A stretch of 64,000 nt of DNA from Glossina fuscipes (lineage: Eukaryota; Arthropoda; Insecta; Diptera; Glossinidae), in the NCBI RefSeq assembly GCF_014805625.2, contig NW_023998440.1:2082993-2146992 (forward strand). Reading direction: 5' to 3'. Each line of letters begins with the position of its first letter. The stretch's first letter is position 1. Below are positions 13,471 through 26,227 of this stretch, piece by piece. Below the pieces are notes generated by a model. That model was not told the origin of the DNA. It was given only the letters and a program-made list of their open reading frames with translations, and did not search any database. Both the position numbers and the translations under genes were made by a program.

Positions 13471-14769
13471 TAACGCTAAGTATTATAATATTAAAAGAAT
13501 CTAAAAATAAATAAAACAAATAAATAAAAAGATTGTTGTGCATACATCTGTACATACTTCATCTGCTCTGAGCAAATTAATTTAAAAGATCACTCTTCTT
13601 ACCATCTCTTCATTATGTTTTCTTCATAAGCCGATTGCGTGTTGCAAGTGAATCGAAGAAAGTGATTTTGAAGCGGGAGAGGTGTGGGAATACAACGGTC
13701 CGAAGCTCAACATTTGTGCCTAGAAATTGTCGTCATGCGGAGTAAGCACTTGAAAACGCCATTCATTTGAATATTTTTATTTCATCGTTTACTTGTCCTA
13801 GAGCTCTAGGACATGGACAATATTTTTGATCAATTTCTCAAGAAGAGAAAAACGTACTTTTGACAATTTTTTCGGGACGAGAGATGGAACGTGAAGGAAT
13901 ACTAATGCTCAACGACGTTATAATGAATATATTCAGCTGTTAAAAAGAAACTATTTTCGTACAATATTATAAAATGGCAACGCTGAACAAAGGGGCCTTG
14001 CAAATAATGGATATTTGAATAAAAACTTATTTAATTCGCTGTGCATGCTTGTACTAATCTTAAAGATAACTAACTAACTACATCCCAAACTTTTTAACTC
14101 TTGGTACAAACTTTTAAGGCTTTCTTCACTTCGTATAATTTCGAAGGAAGCTACATTAACATCTTCCTGTTTAAAAATCATTTGAACTGAATATAAATAC
14201 TTCTTACAGGTACATGTTTTGCATATTACAGGAGATGGGTAAAGCGGAGGCAATTTTCGTGCAACCATATATTTGGCCTGGGAAAAAGCTTCAAAATTTC
14301 AGGGGAAAAGTTTCTTTCAGGTAATGAATTTTTTCCCTCATATTCTAAAAAGTTCAAAGCATCTATTTAAGTAATAAACAAAAAAATTTCTCACAAGTTA
14401 ATGGATCTCGTTGCTGCCGATGGAATTCTGTTCCATAATACAGAAAACGGAAAATTAAATTTGAAAATGTTCAATATTTATGCACTGCTAGTAAGAGGAA
14501 GAAGAAATTTACATGCAACAACGTATAAACTTCAGGAAAAATACCCGACCAAGACCGGCAAGACTGACCGTTAAAAACGCTAGACCAATCTAGCTAACTC
14601 AGTTATTCAAACGTTCTTGTAAGAATATATCCAAAACGTCGTATGACTTTATCTGAGCACAGCAAACATAATTTATTTCCTAAAAATTTTATTCTTTTTT
14701 ATAAAAAAGAACTGAACATTAGACTTTTTTTCCACATATGCTTCTTGTGATAGCCCCTTTACATGTAGG
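13471..14769. other. Non-coding DNA, nothing recognised
   Basis: A minus-strand frame of 64 codons (14074-14268) ends in a charged stretch, EESLKSLYQELKSL. It has no relatives that I can name and no neighbours to support it. Confidence 0.45.
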
Positions 14770-15535
14770 GGTCGAAAAAATAGACCAATCGTATCCAAAT
14801 TTCTCAGCGTTAATTTTTTTTGCCAATTTGCTACTATGGACCAATTTTCATCATAAAATATTAAAAATGTAATCTCTTTCTGACACCAGTCTTAAGAAAT
14901 GGACTCATGTGGTTCAAATTTGGTTCACTTCTTTTTAAGTCCCATTACTGTCATGAACAAACTTTCATCATAGGCCTTTCTTGCATATAAAGATTTACAC
15001 TTTCCCAAAAATCCTTGTACGCATTGGTATCAAAACATTAGATCAACTTGGCCCAAATTCGGCAAGATTGATTTTTATGTCCATTTACTATTATGAACCA
15101 ATTTTCACCACGAAATATGTAATATTACACGTTTTTACCATATCAAGATTCAGTTTTCGTCGGAACGGCGTTATAAGAGAGGATTCAAAAATTTTCACCT
15201 GCCGAACATAATTTTTCATATCAATTTACTATGCCGAAATACTATTACTCAGCGTCTGTTACCGAGAAATCGACCGATCCGAGCCATTTCCAATAGCACT
15301 CGTACTTGCGTCGAAGCACTTACGTATACCAAATTTCAGGAAAATATCTCAAAAATTGAGACCTGTAGGTCGAATAGACATACGACTGACGGTCAGCTGG
15401 ACAGACGAACAGACAGCCGCAGATCAATTCAGAAAATGGTTCTGGGTCGATTGGTATCGGTAAGAGTTGAGTCCATCTCAAGCCCATGTGCGTGTTACAT
15501 ACGTCCACATAAACTGAACACACCATGTGACGTTA
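14770..15535 (+). mobile_element. Family 2 repeat with internal tandem modules (longest copy)
   Basis: A dispersed repeat shares its right half with 24.8-25.35 kb and its tail with 36.2 and 55.3 kb. The left half is made of diverged tandem modules, each with an anchor like TACTATGGACCAATTTTCAT. The anchors sit at about 14836, 14953, 15093 and 15231, giving periods of 117, 140 and 138 bp. The right half holds AAAATATCTCAAAAATTGAG, GACATACGACTGACGGTC, TGGACAGACGAACAGACAGC, the TTCTGGGTCGATTGGTATCG block and TCTCAAGCCCATGTGCGTG. No coding frame was found. The class is unknown. Confidence 0.6.
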
Positions 15536-18321
15536 AGGATAACAGAAGCAATCTATTTTCATGACTATTAATAAATACTTAAATCGAAACATTTTTCTTA
15601 TTCATTCTTATTGTTAAAATGTAAAGCGCCTGCATGCTTTCGAAAATATTGGAGCCTTGTGTACAGCAACGAACTGAAAAGCCAAATTGAGAGAAATTCC
15701 CAGTTGGTAAGTGAATAATAATGATTACACAGGTAAGTATCTAGGAATTATCATACTGTTTCCTTTTAAATCTACTTACGAACCCATTTGCTAACCATCA
15801 TGTTTTCACCTTTGCCGGTCTGAGATTTTTTAAAAGTTACTTGATGAGCGGAGGGACAGACGGATATAAATCAACTTTAAAGTTAAGATTGATAAAAAGC
15901 ATATACATACATTGTGTTTTTAACAGCTATCTTCGACCGATACGAGGGAGGGAGGTTGCGTATCTAGTATACACTTGTATCCCTTAACATTGGGTAGAAA
16001 ATATCTACGGCAACGGAGGCAGTATTTGGCAAATCAAAGATGAGTATCATTGAAGTTTTTCACTTTAATAGGATTATTATTGTTTCGATGTGCTTAAGGA
16101 AATATGTACATGGAAAGGAATCCGTAACGATAATATCTTGTAATGTAAGCAGAAACTTATGGTTTCCAATGAAAGCGGGAATTAAATCAATGTTGATATG
16201 ATTTTAATACAATTACCGGTATATTTGAAGTTTTCCAATAATCTCATCGAACATTTTAAAGGAAACTTGTTAATTTTAAGCTTCATTAAATCGGTGATGC
16301 GGTAAATGCTACCTACACTATACTTGAGATAATTCCTGAAACCCTTAACACACACAAAATGTATGATATTGTTAGATATTCTTACCCTTAGTGAAGTCAA
16401 AGGAAGGCTCTTTAATTTTCTTTTCTTTTCTTTTCTTTTCTTGTTTAAAGTGAATTTAAAAAAAGAGCAACTAAATGGGAAAATGAAAAATGAAAGTATT
16501 TTTGCTATCTTAGGTTTATTAGACATCTTTAACTTCAAATCCGAAGCCATAACGAATTGTTATATTAATTGCTTAAGGGTTTTCCTTTCCTTTGAGATTT
16601 ACCTCGAATTACCATCAAATGCAATTTTAATTTTGTTTCTCTCACTTTGATTTAACCCAAATACTATAAGTATTAAAGTGTGTAAAGTGCGTGCGAATAC
16701 AATTAGTTTTCTAGATGATGCACGTGCTGTGCAAAGTATTCCTGAAATTTGAGGAGAACAAATCCATGCATATGTAATAGCTTATCAGTCACAAACAAAG
16801 CGTTGTTGGAAATTAAAAAAAAAAAAAAAAAAGAAAAAAAGAATTTCAAGAGCCTCTGACATTTGTCATTGTAACAGTAAATTGTAATTGGCGCGTGTTA
16901 CATAAAATGTTTTGCTTTTTTAGTGCCCTGACGGACCTCAAACCGTAAGCAAGTGCAAAATTTCAACTGAATTCCTTTTCATCTTTTTCCTCAAAATCAA
17001 TTTTAACGCGACTCTTCCTGCAACCAACCGACCAAACTTTAGCCCAAAATATTAAATTGTCTAAAAAGTATAAAGCTCTTTAAAAAAACGAAAATTTTTC
17101 ATTTATCCGAGTCTTTCATAATTCGAAATCCTCCGGGTTTGGAGTTTTTCTAACTGAGGCTTAGTATTTTTTAAACTATGAAAACAAAAAACAAAAAAAA
17201 ACATATTTTTTTCATTCATATCATTTTTTATGGCTATTTAAACTCTGCGGGCAAAAAGAAAATGTGTTAAACCACAGGATTCATGAAAGAAAGCCACAAT
17301 GCAGTAAAAAATGTACCGCAAAAACTAAACCATATTAAATTTGGTATAAAAACGACGACTTAACAACACATAAGGTGAATGTAAAAACGTATATGGATAT
17401 ATATATAAATGCACACATACTCACGCGCCTGCTTGCTTGCATATGGCTACACGTATTAAACCCAATTACGTTACTTTCTCTAATAACATCAGACACAGTC
17501 ATGCCATTAAGATAAAGTCAAAAAAACGGAAGTTCACAAAAAAATTTCGACCGGCAAAAAGAAAAAAGGCAAATAGTAAACTGAAATAAGAGAAGTCGTT
17601 GTGTAACGAAAAAGGAAAAGAAAAGGAAAAAGAAACGAAACACTTACGGCACAAACGATAATCGCTATTAGCTTGGCTAACAAACGAAATCTCATATATG
17701 TATAGGGGAGAGAAAGCGACTTTGAGCAAAGAAGACAAAAAGCAATTTCTTGATTAATGAAAAGAGAGAATAAGAGCACAAAGTAAACTAGTTCAATCAA
17801 GTAGTAGAGTATATATTGGCCGCTTGAAGATGAAACTTTTAAATAATTCAAGGTTCGAGTTTAAAGAAATCGATATACAGCGAAGCTGAACTGAAATAAG
17901 TGAACCGTTAACATTAACGTTAGTTTTAACCTTGTGAGGATTAAAGTCATTGGTTGGCTTCGGTCCTGAACTTAGCCATAAGGTCTTATACAAATATTTA
18001 CACGCACTAAAAGTATCTATAATAAGTAGAAATTAAAGGGACAACTGACAACACTAATCAGTATGAACGAAAGTCAAACAATATCGCTTCCGTTTTCCTT
18101 CTTCTTTCATCAAGGTTGAATGGAATAAGACCTGACGTGAGTATACAAAGTTTAAACGTCCGTTTCACATCCGTAACTTAGATTAAAAGTAAATCGGTCG
18201 CACTAAACGGATCGACATTTGTTAAATTCCTTGCTCTTCAATAATTGTGCCAAGCGTGGGATACCACTTAGCCGTAAGAACATAAGAGAAACAAGTAATA
18301 TTGGGGCGTGACCGATTCTTC
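15536..18321. other. AT-rich non-coding DNA
   Basis: It contains the (TTTTC)5 repeat and A-rich tracts (16817-16840). The 122-codon minus frame at 16182-16550 is Lys/Ile/Phe-rich and crosses the repeat, so it is rejected as a gene. Confidence 0.5.
16416..16440 (+). repeat. (TTTTC)5 pentanucleotide repeat
   Basis: Five perfect TTTTC units. Confidence 0.93.
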
Positions 18322-19177
18322 TATACCCATCACCGTTATCCTAAAAAAGAAAAGAACTACAATTTTCATACCCTATAGTATTGGATAGAACAAAAGTAGT
18401 GTATGTGTTCTACTTTATGAGTGACTACCAAAAACATGGAAAGCAAAGATGCTCATTGTTTTTGTTGCATAGGCGTGGAGGCGTTGACCTCTTTAGGCAA
18501 TTTTCGAACTCTTTTGCAAATTCGTACGTGACATCTTAATTTTTGCGAAAAGGAGCTACTACACAGTTGAGCTGACAGACAGATGGACAAGCGAGCAGAC
18601 GGACATGCATAGGTGCATTCCAAATTCAAATTGGCCAAGAATTTACGTACTTTATGGAGGTTTTGAAGCTTCCTCCTGCACGATATGAAAGTTTTGGAGA
18701 CAAATAAAATTTTGATACACTACAAAATTGAGTTAGCGTCGTCAACTCTACAAATTTTTACAGTATCGCCCGTAACATATACAATCAAATTTTTTTAGAT
18801 TTCTCTACAGTAATTTTTATATAACGCGCAAAAAACGAATATTTTATTCCTTTTCAAAGAAAGGGGTACTCGCAGTTTATGTGATGCAACGGGCGTATCC
18901 TTCGGCCAATTCCCATACCAATGTGCAAGACCTTCCAATGTTGCGGCCGCAATTAAAATCGATAGCCTAATTTTTGCGGCCAGCAGTATGTTAGAAACAG
19001 ACATTATACGGACGTGCAGACGTCCATATAAGCAGATGAACATGAATGCTTAAATCAATACAGAATTTGGTCAGGATCAAGAACATATATACTTTTTGGG
19101 TTTCTGAAGCTTTCTTCTAAACCTCGAAACATTTTAATAAAATTAATATATCCCTCATCCTTCGGTGATGGATATAA
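18322..19177 (+). mobile_element. Family 1 repeat, full-length copy with terminal inverted repeats
   Basis: This is the best-bounded copy, 856 bp. The left end is TATACCCATCACCGTTATCC (18322-18341). The right end reads CTTCGGTGATGGATATAA (19160-19177), whose reverse complement begins TTATATCCATCACCGAAG, so the ends form an inverted repeat centred on TAYCCATCACCG. Internal landmarks shared with other copies include GTTCTACTTTATGAG, AGACGGACATGCATAGGTGC, TTGGCCAAGAATTTACG, AAAATCGATAGCCTAATTTT and GGTCAGGATCAAGAA. There is no coding capacity, so it is a non-autonomous DNA-transposon-like repeat. The superfamily is unknown; TA beside the ends hints at a TA target site but proves nothing. Confidence 0.75.
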
Positions 19178-20149
19178 TAAAATAATAAAAATGTATAAAA
19201 GAAATAGAACATATAAGTATTAAAGACCTCTTGGGTACAAGCTTATGAACTATAGAAAAAAGTACCTAAAAGATTATACAGCTTTTTAATGCCTAGGGAA
19301 AACTGTAAGTGAATTAGTAAATAAACTGTAAGTTCATTGCTATAATGTTGATGGCAAGATTGCGATCTTTTACCCATATTAATATATAGGTGAGCAAAAC
19401 GAACCACCGATGGCGCCGAAGAGCTAACTTCACCACAATAAAGTGAACATTTACTCGCACAATCCGGCAAGCCAATCTCAGACCGTGAATTCTGATCTTT
19501 CCAAACTTAACATCGCTGTTCTATAACTGTATACAACCACCTAAGTGAATGAAATATTGAAGCAGAAGCTATCCGCCATACAATGGTTGGGAAAAGCGGC
19601 GCTACTATTTGTGATACTGTTACATGATATTCCCTTTCATTTTAAAGATATGTATTCGTGCCATACTTTGCTCTGTTGAGATCAGAAAGACATTCGATTA
19701 TGTTCTACTCTCGAAGGCTGTACAAAGAGTACACTTATTCTATGATACCGGCAAGTAAAGCATCGAAAATCTTTATATCATTCTATTACTTTCTTTACTT
19801 TTAGGAAAAATTGATTTTAACGGAATTAAACAAGTTTCATGTAAACTTGTCTTATAACATATGTAACTCCCGCAACCACACGCACTGTACTCAGCCGCCA
19901 AATAACCTCAGTTTTGAATCGCAAAAAAAAACAAATGAAACTCTTTCCATCTACTTCAATGCAATTCTCTTCCGTTTAGCAATATGCCCCCCCGGCGACA
20001 CAAATTTGAACACAATTACCCTTCTCTTTTGAATAACTATCCGAAAACGAAAACACATACAAGATTTCGTTTTCGACCAAACGTGTATTTAAGGTCGGAA
20101 AGTGAACAAGTTTTGTGGGCCAAGGATTTATTACTCACGATTTTGGAGA

Positions 20150-20270
20150 CAAGCGGCATTGGACAGCCTCTTAGCTAGCTGTCCCTGCTGCGAACCACCG
20201 CAGGATTGAAATTCAGTTTCGAATCGGCTACTTCCTGGTCACCAGCCGCCTTAAGTCAATCGTTTTAAGA
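20150..20270 (-). mobile_element. Possible third, strongly diverged SINE copy
   Basis: Read on the minus strand, GTGACCAGGAAGTAGCCGAT, TTCGAAACTGA and CTGCGGTGGTTCGCAGCAGG line up loosely with the order GTGACTACCAAGCCAGT, TTCAAATCTCA and CTGCAGTCACTGCCAGCAGT in SINE copy A. The match covers only the middle of the SINE and is weak. It also contains a 7-bp stem, GGACAGC/GCTGTCC (20161-20184). This may be coincidence. Confidence 0.3.
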
Positions 20271-21129
20271 TGACATTCAAGTAGATTATTACGACTGGAT
20301 TCGAGAATTAAAATAAGTGATTGTGTGTATTGGCGCGTTAAAGACGCAATCATTTTTGCATTAAAATAATTCCAGAAAAGAAACTCATTTTTTAAGACAT
20401 ATGGGGAAGAAAACACAAAGTTTTCTATAAGATTCGCAAAGCTTCAAGAAAATTTTCATAGATAATTCGCATAAGGCACAGTTTGGCTATTTAAGTCCAT
20501 TTTTCGGAAAAAGACGCTGCGACTATTTATATGAAAATTACTAATAATATGAAAAGAATCAAGAAAGTTACATTCGACTGGAACTGGATCTTGTACACCC
20601 ACCAGCATTGATTTTATCATACCAACACCAACTTTATTCTACCATAGCATTGCAAAGGTATTGTTGCAAGATGAGCTTTAAAAGTTTTAGGCGAATCTAT
20701 TTACGTACAATATGTATTCATTTATGTCCACTTCTATTTCATGAATAAAAAGTCCACCCAATCTCCAATGCTCTTGCAACTCTAACCTAAAAAAAAAAAA
20801 AGGAAAAAAAAAATATCCTCGAAAACTCAAATCAACTAAATTTTATAGTAATCTGTGGGCGTGTTCATTTTTTTCAAGTTAAAAGCAATGTACCTTCATG
20901 TGTAGAATATTCTTTTAAACTTTTGTCTTGTTATGATTAGTAAGCAGGAAAGGTCAAATACGTGGAAAAAGGCAGAAAACTTGATAACTAGGTGTGAGCG
21001 TGGCCGAATGATCAGTAGGTGGCGCGAAAAGAATTTTGAATGCAGTTTCACTTGTGCTCGAATCATTTATGCAACGGCATACAAAGTTTTCATTGGTTTC
21101 GTCTAATACTGTACAGTTTTAATGTTCCA

Positions 21130-21516
21130 TCTCTCGCCTTGCTATCACTGTTACTTCCCCTACACTTACATTTATGATTACAATCAGCGCATTTTTGTAG
21201 CTACTGCTGGAGCTATCACTGTTTCTTTCCTTACACTTCTAGTTGCGACATGTATCGCTATTATCGTTCTTATTGTATTGTTATATGTTGTATATTGTTG
21301 CCGCGGTTGCTGTTTACAGCCATTACGCTTTCTCCCCTACGTTTGCAGCTATTACTTGCGTAATCGTTATTGTATCTTTGCAAGTATATTTGCCGCATTG
21401 CTTGCACTGTTAGTGCAGTTAATACCGCCATGGATCCTTCATTTGCGGCTACAAAATCGCCATAATGATTATCTTGTGGCAGATATTTCTTTAGCTGTTT
21501 CTAGCACTCTTTTCCT
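21130..21516 (+). repeat. Long decayed triplet tract (GYT/ATT-rich) holding a 132-codon open frame
   Basis: The stretch is dominated by GCT, GTT, ATT, TAT and TGT triplets in one phase. Such triplets avoid stops, so a 132-codon frame from ATG 21122 stays open. The predicted protein would be very hydrophobic (Ile/Leu/Val/Cys/Tyr), with two or three apparent membrane segments. I favour a chance frame in an old triplet repeat. There is no recognisable domain. Confidence 0.6.
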
Positions 21517-21778
21517 TTAGTAGCGAAATTATTGATTAGATGTAATGAGGCTTGCAACTCTCACAATCTTTCCTTTGCTCGAATTAAGATCTATTGACGA
21601 AAAGGTTAAACTTTAATTAATCTGGCTGCTAATCGTCTTCATCGTGCATAGTTTGCTGATAAATTTCTTTTACGTTTACAAAAATGTTATCTAACTTTTT
21701 TCTTTTTTTTTCACCCACCACTATCCAATGGAGTTTACTCATTTTATTTTTTTCCATAATATATGTAAAACCCGAAAG

Positions 21779-22063
21779 AAAACTTCAGAGACGCTATAAA
21801 CTGTATATGTTCTTGCTAAGCGTTAAATTCTGAATTGATTTAGCAATGTTTGTCCAACTGCGTGTCTGTGCGGTGTGTGTTGTTGGCACACTCCTGGTCG
21901 CTAGAATGCACATATCGACTTCAGGTTTGGTGGAAACATTTGAAGTTTCTGCACGCAGGTTGGTATTGAAAAGGGCCATGCTTCCTAGAAAAGAAGCGCG
22001 CAGTGAAGCGTAAACTGAACCTAACCCAGTTTTTTGGATTTTTGCTCGTTACTCGGATATTAT
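21779..22063 (-). mobile_element. Family 1 repeat fragment, minus strand
   Basis: In reverse order it has CTTCAGAGACGCTATAAACT, TCTTGCTAAGCGTTAAATTC, the block reading CTCCTGGTCGCTAGAATGC, then ATCGACTTCAGGTTTGGTGG, AAACATTTGAAGTTTCTGC and TTTTTGCTCGTTACTCGG. All correspond in the same order to internal blocks of the fuller copies. Neither terminal repeat is present. Confidence 0.55.
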
Positions 22064-22532
22064 TAACGTGACGAGGCTGAAATTTTCCAAGTTTACTTTA
22101 CGAAACACCCTTATGTACCCCTTACGTACAAAAATTGAAACAATCGGCCATGCCCACACAAAGTTACAAGCAATTAAATTTTATTTTTTTCACTTTTTTG
22201 AGGATTTATGTTTATTTATCCTAAGACAAACAGGACAGAATGTTTAAAACTATTTTGTACACTCATCAAATGAAGATATATCTGCCTAAAATTGGGTTAA
22301 TTTTAAAATGAATATGACACGGACCGCGATTAATATTTTTCTTAATAATACTAGTGTATCAAATAAAGAAGTTTGGGGAGTACAATGGGCCCCCGCCAAA
22401 AACAATTTTCTTACTTGTTTTTTTTTTTGATCTGACCAATGATTCAGGAAGTCTTCCTTATGCATGTAGTATGGTGACGTTCCAAATGAGATGAGGAAAG
22501 AACAAGTAAAATAATATTCTTAAACTTATCTT

Positions 22533-23130
22533 TTACATCCTTCACCGTTATGGAAAGAGTTAAATTTTTATACTCTATAGTATAGTAGTGGCCTGATTTT
22601 TTCCATTTTTAGAATACATCTCTAAGTTTATATGGTGTATGTGTTCTACTTTATGAGTAACGAGCAAAAAACACGGAAATCAAAGGTGTTCATAGTCTTT
22701 GTTGCATAGACGTGTGAAGGTGTTGTAGGCGCACTCCCTGACCTCTTTGGGCCTTATCCAAATTCTTTTGCAAGTTTGTATGTTCTTTTTTGCTAGCGGA
22801 AGAATGTGTATCTCCTCCACTAAGCCGTTGGGCACGAGAGCAGATGGCCGGACTCGAGGCACATGGCGTATTTGAAAATGCCCCCTCCCTACATTTATCT
22901 GCTGTAATTTGTGAGTAGTGAGCAAAAAACAAAAAATTTTTTACTCTTTTTAAAAAAAGGAGGAGTCTTCACTTTACATAATACTATAAGCGTGTCCTTA
23001 GATCGATTTCGCCGATTTTCAATGCGCTCAAGAACTGACAATGTTTCTGCCAAATATCAGGTCGGAAGCTTAATATTTGCGACCAGGAGAGTCTTTATAA
23101 GAGACGTACAGGTGGACAGTGAATTTGTCA

Positions 23131-23164
<34 letters not shown>

Positions 23165-23245
23165 TTTGATGGTCTCTAAAGCTTCCCTCCGGCCACTGCG
23201 AACGTTTCGATAAAATAAATATACCCCTTCGGTGATGGGTATAAA
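22533..23245 (+). mobile_element. Family 1 repeat with an internal (AT)15 microsatellite
   Basis: The left end is decayed (ACATCCTTCACCGTTATGG), while the right end is nearly perfect (CTTCGGTGATGGGTATAAAA, 23227-23246). It shares GTGTTCTACTTTATGAGTAA, TTTGTTGCATAGACGTG and TGACCTCTTTGGGC with the copy at 18.3 kb. It also shares AATGTTTCTGCCAAAT and TTTGCGACCAGGAGAG with other copies. The short ATATATA present at the equivalent place in other copies has expanded here to (AT)15 at 23133-23162. Confidence 0.72.
23133..23162 (+). repeat. (AT)15 microsatellite inside a family 1 repeat
   Basis: A pure AT dinucleotide run at the place where other family 1 copies have only ATATATA. Confidence 0.95.
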
Positions 23246-24837
23246 AAGGGACAGGGAGTGACTGCAGCTCGGTGATACATACTCATGTATATATACAACA
23301 ACGCATGAGTATATTGAACAAAATATCCAAAATGTTGAATATTAAATATGAACAAAAAATTGTGCAAAAATATAATCTGCATTCTCCTTTGATAGCTACT
23401 ATTAAAATGAATGGTTTTCAATATACGTAATATCTTTTAATATTAAAAAATCTTTTTTTCTCCTATTGTCTAACTGATAGAAGGGAAATAAATCATTTTG
23501 CCTTATACTTTTGCTTATAGCGCAAAATTTCATTTCATCATCGTTTGGAACATGTGCTCGGAGACAGTTCAAATAAGTTACAAACGAAATTATATTTCAA
23601 TACAAAGATAGAAATAAATCTTGTTTTTTTTTTTTTTTCTCATAAAATATTTCTATTTCGCACCAAGGCAACGCAAAAGAGATATTTAAAAAAATAAAAT
23701 AAAAAAAAATAAAGAAAATCGCGCTTCTTCATATATTACATAGTAGATTCCTTTCTACCTCAATCATACTACATGTCATTCTTTAGCTTTTGTCTCAAGA
23801 TATCAAATGATGACAACCACACCATATGTACTACTTGCTATCTTTACAGAATAAAGTCATACTTGGTGAAGAAGTAAAGCGGTATGAACACAAAAAAAAA
23901 CCAAAAAAAAAAAAAAGTAAATTAAATAAAAATAACGCACACAATTACATGCATATTTTTACAATATCTCTTAACACAGTTGTTGCCACATTATATCGTT
24001 CATTCCGTTCATATTTTCGTTATATACGCATGTACATATCTTGTCTGGATTTCTCGGTCTGTTATACACATTTTTATTAAATGTACTTTTAATATAAAAT
24101 ATGTTCGTGTGTCTGACGGCATTTGTGTGCGAAGTGATGTGTAATGATTTATAACGCACACAGCACTCATAAGTTCATAAATGTCATAAGAAGAAAACAG
24201 ACGCGAAATATAAATGATGTTATGCGTATGTAGTATTTTTCTTTCTTTGTTTTTCACGTTTAATTAGTTAAAATTTGCTAAAAATACATTCAAAAAGCAC
24301 TGGAATAAAAAACAAAAAACTGGCTCAGGCAAAACTAAAAGCAATTTATATAATGAAGGAAGAAAATCAAAATTTGCAAAATTAATGATAACGATCGTAT
24401 GTGCGCAACGATTTCGTTTACTATTTAGCAAAATGGTTAAATGAAGCGGAATAGTTGGAAGTCTGCTAAACAAATTGTAAAGCAAGTATCTATCAAATGC
24501 TATGGTTTTCACATCAATGACTCCGCAAGGAAGACACATGTTTATTGAATTATTCGCAAAAAAACAAAAAACTAATACGAAATTCAGAACCAGAACTCAG
24601 AGATATCGATCGGTCGATACAGCGAAGCTCTTGTAGACGACGGAGCTTCGTAATGGCCTTCACACATAAGAACTCGAACAAAAACAACTATAGAGATTCG
24701 GGCGAGGTCGATTATTATGTAGCCTATAGCACTCTCGTTAATACAGTTATTCACTTGTTTTAGTAACAATACACCGAAAGTTACACATTATGTTCATGCA
24801 AAAGTACGCATGCACGTGTGGTATACATAGAATAGAC
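23246..24837. other. AT-rich non-coding DNA
   Basis: Homopolymer-rich tracts at 23.6-23.9 kb. Nothing else recognised. Confidence 0.5.
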
Positions 24838-25352
24838 CTCTGCGGTCCAAATCCGGTCAAATTTATTTCTACGTCAATTTATCCGTGAAATGTTAAAAAT
24901 TATACCTCTTCACTATGTAAGTATTCGCGTCTCATAGGAACAATTATATGAGAGGGGTTCAAATATTACCTCATCCGAAACAAAATTTTCACTTTAAAAT
25001 GTTCAAATGCTATTGCAGAGCGTTTGAGAAACTTTGAAGGTTAACATTTTTTCCACATAAAGACTTTTCAAAAATTGGCGTTATATGAAGAGTGATTGAA
25101 AACCGACCCAAACCATCTTCAACAGCGTCCGTCACCAGGTCAATGCATATCAATGTACAAAATTTCGTCAAAATATCTCAAAAATGGCGACATGTGGCTT
25201 GAACCCAGATAGACTGACGTAGATTGATTTCGAAAATGATTCTGAATCGCTAGGTATACTAAAAGTGGGTCTATCTCAAGCCCTTCTGCGTGCAAGATAC
25301 GTTGGAATAAACTTAACATACTCTATACCACAGGTGGTGCAGGATATAATCA
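24838..25352 (+). mobile_element. Family 2 repeat, second copy
   Basis: It shares AAAATATCTCAAAAATGGCG, CAGATAGACTGACG, ATTCTGAATCGCTAGGTATA and TCTCAAGCCCTTCTGCGTGC with the 14.8-kb copy, in the same order and at similar spacing. The tail AAACTTAACATACTCTATAC, then CACAGGTGGTGCAGGATATA, looks like the natural right end because a similar tail ends the 36.2-kb copy. Confidence 0.6.
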
Positions 25353-26227
25353 AAAGTAATCTTTATCTATCACTATTGTACCGCCCGGGCCGGCATCACC
25401 AAAATGACGCGTTTTACCACCTCTGGACTTCGAACAGATGGTGTTCCCAATCAATATGTTCAAATTGAAAATGAATATGGTTCACATAAGATGGACAGTG
25501 ATCAGTGGCACTCTCTTGATGACATCAAATTCACTCTAAGATAATATTTTAAGGCCTATGCTTGTTCCTACACCTTGTTCGCGATAATCTGTATTATAGA
25601 TATTCAACCTGCTATACGATTGGATAACTATTCCTAATCCTCTCCGTAGAGTGCTGATTTTTGAACTGCAGCTTTTTTTCATTTTCATATAACTCCAACG
25701 AGCGATGTGATACCGCATCTCTTGTCCATATGTCTGTACGTTTTTGCGTAACAAGACAATATTCCTTATAGCCGACCATGTGGGATAGCTACGAAAACCA
25801 AAGTTGAAATAAACTCAAATATGTAATGTAAGCTAAAGAGAAAAAACACCCATTTTTACTTCGGGGTTAAGATTAAACAGCTTGCATTACCATTAGGTCT
25901 TCTCATCTGAAGGTATACTTTCCTACAAGTTGTCAGTAAAGCTATTTATTAACTCAATTATCTACATTTTGCTTAATTGTGTTCTTGCCTTAAAAAAATT
26001 AAGAAAATACAGCAAGACTTCAATACTATCATTGTTTGATGCGAGAACATGGGTAGCAGAGACCTAGATCGGAATTAGTTTCATTTACTCTCTTGTTACT
26101 TTGAAAGATAAAAGAATACTATAAGCGAGCAGTAGAGCTCGTATGAGTAGCCGAGTAGGTGAGAAGTGTTCACGCGATATAGAGATAGACCGTAACTATA
26201 GTGAATACTCAGCCGGGAGAGCTAACA

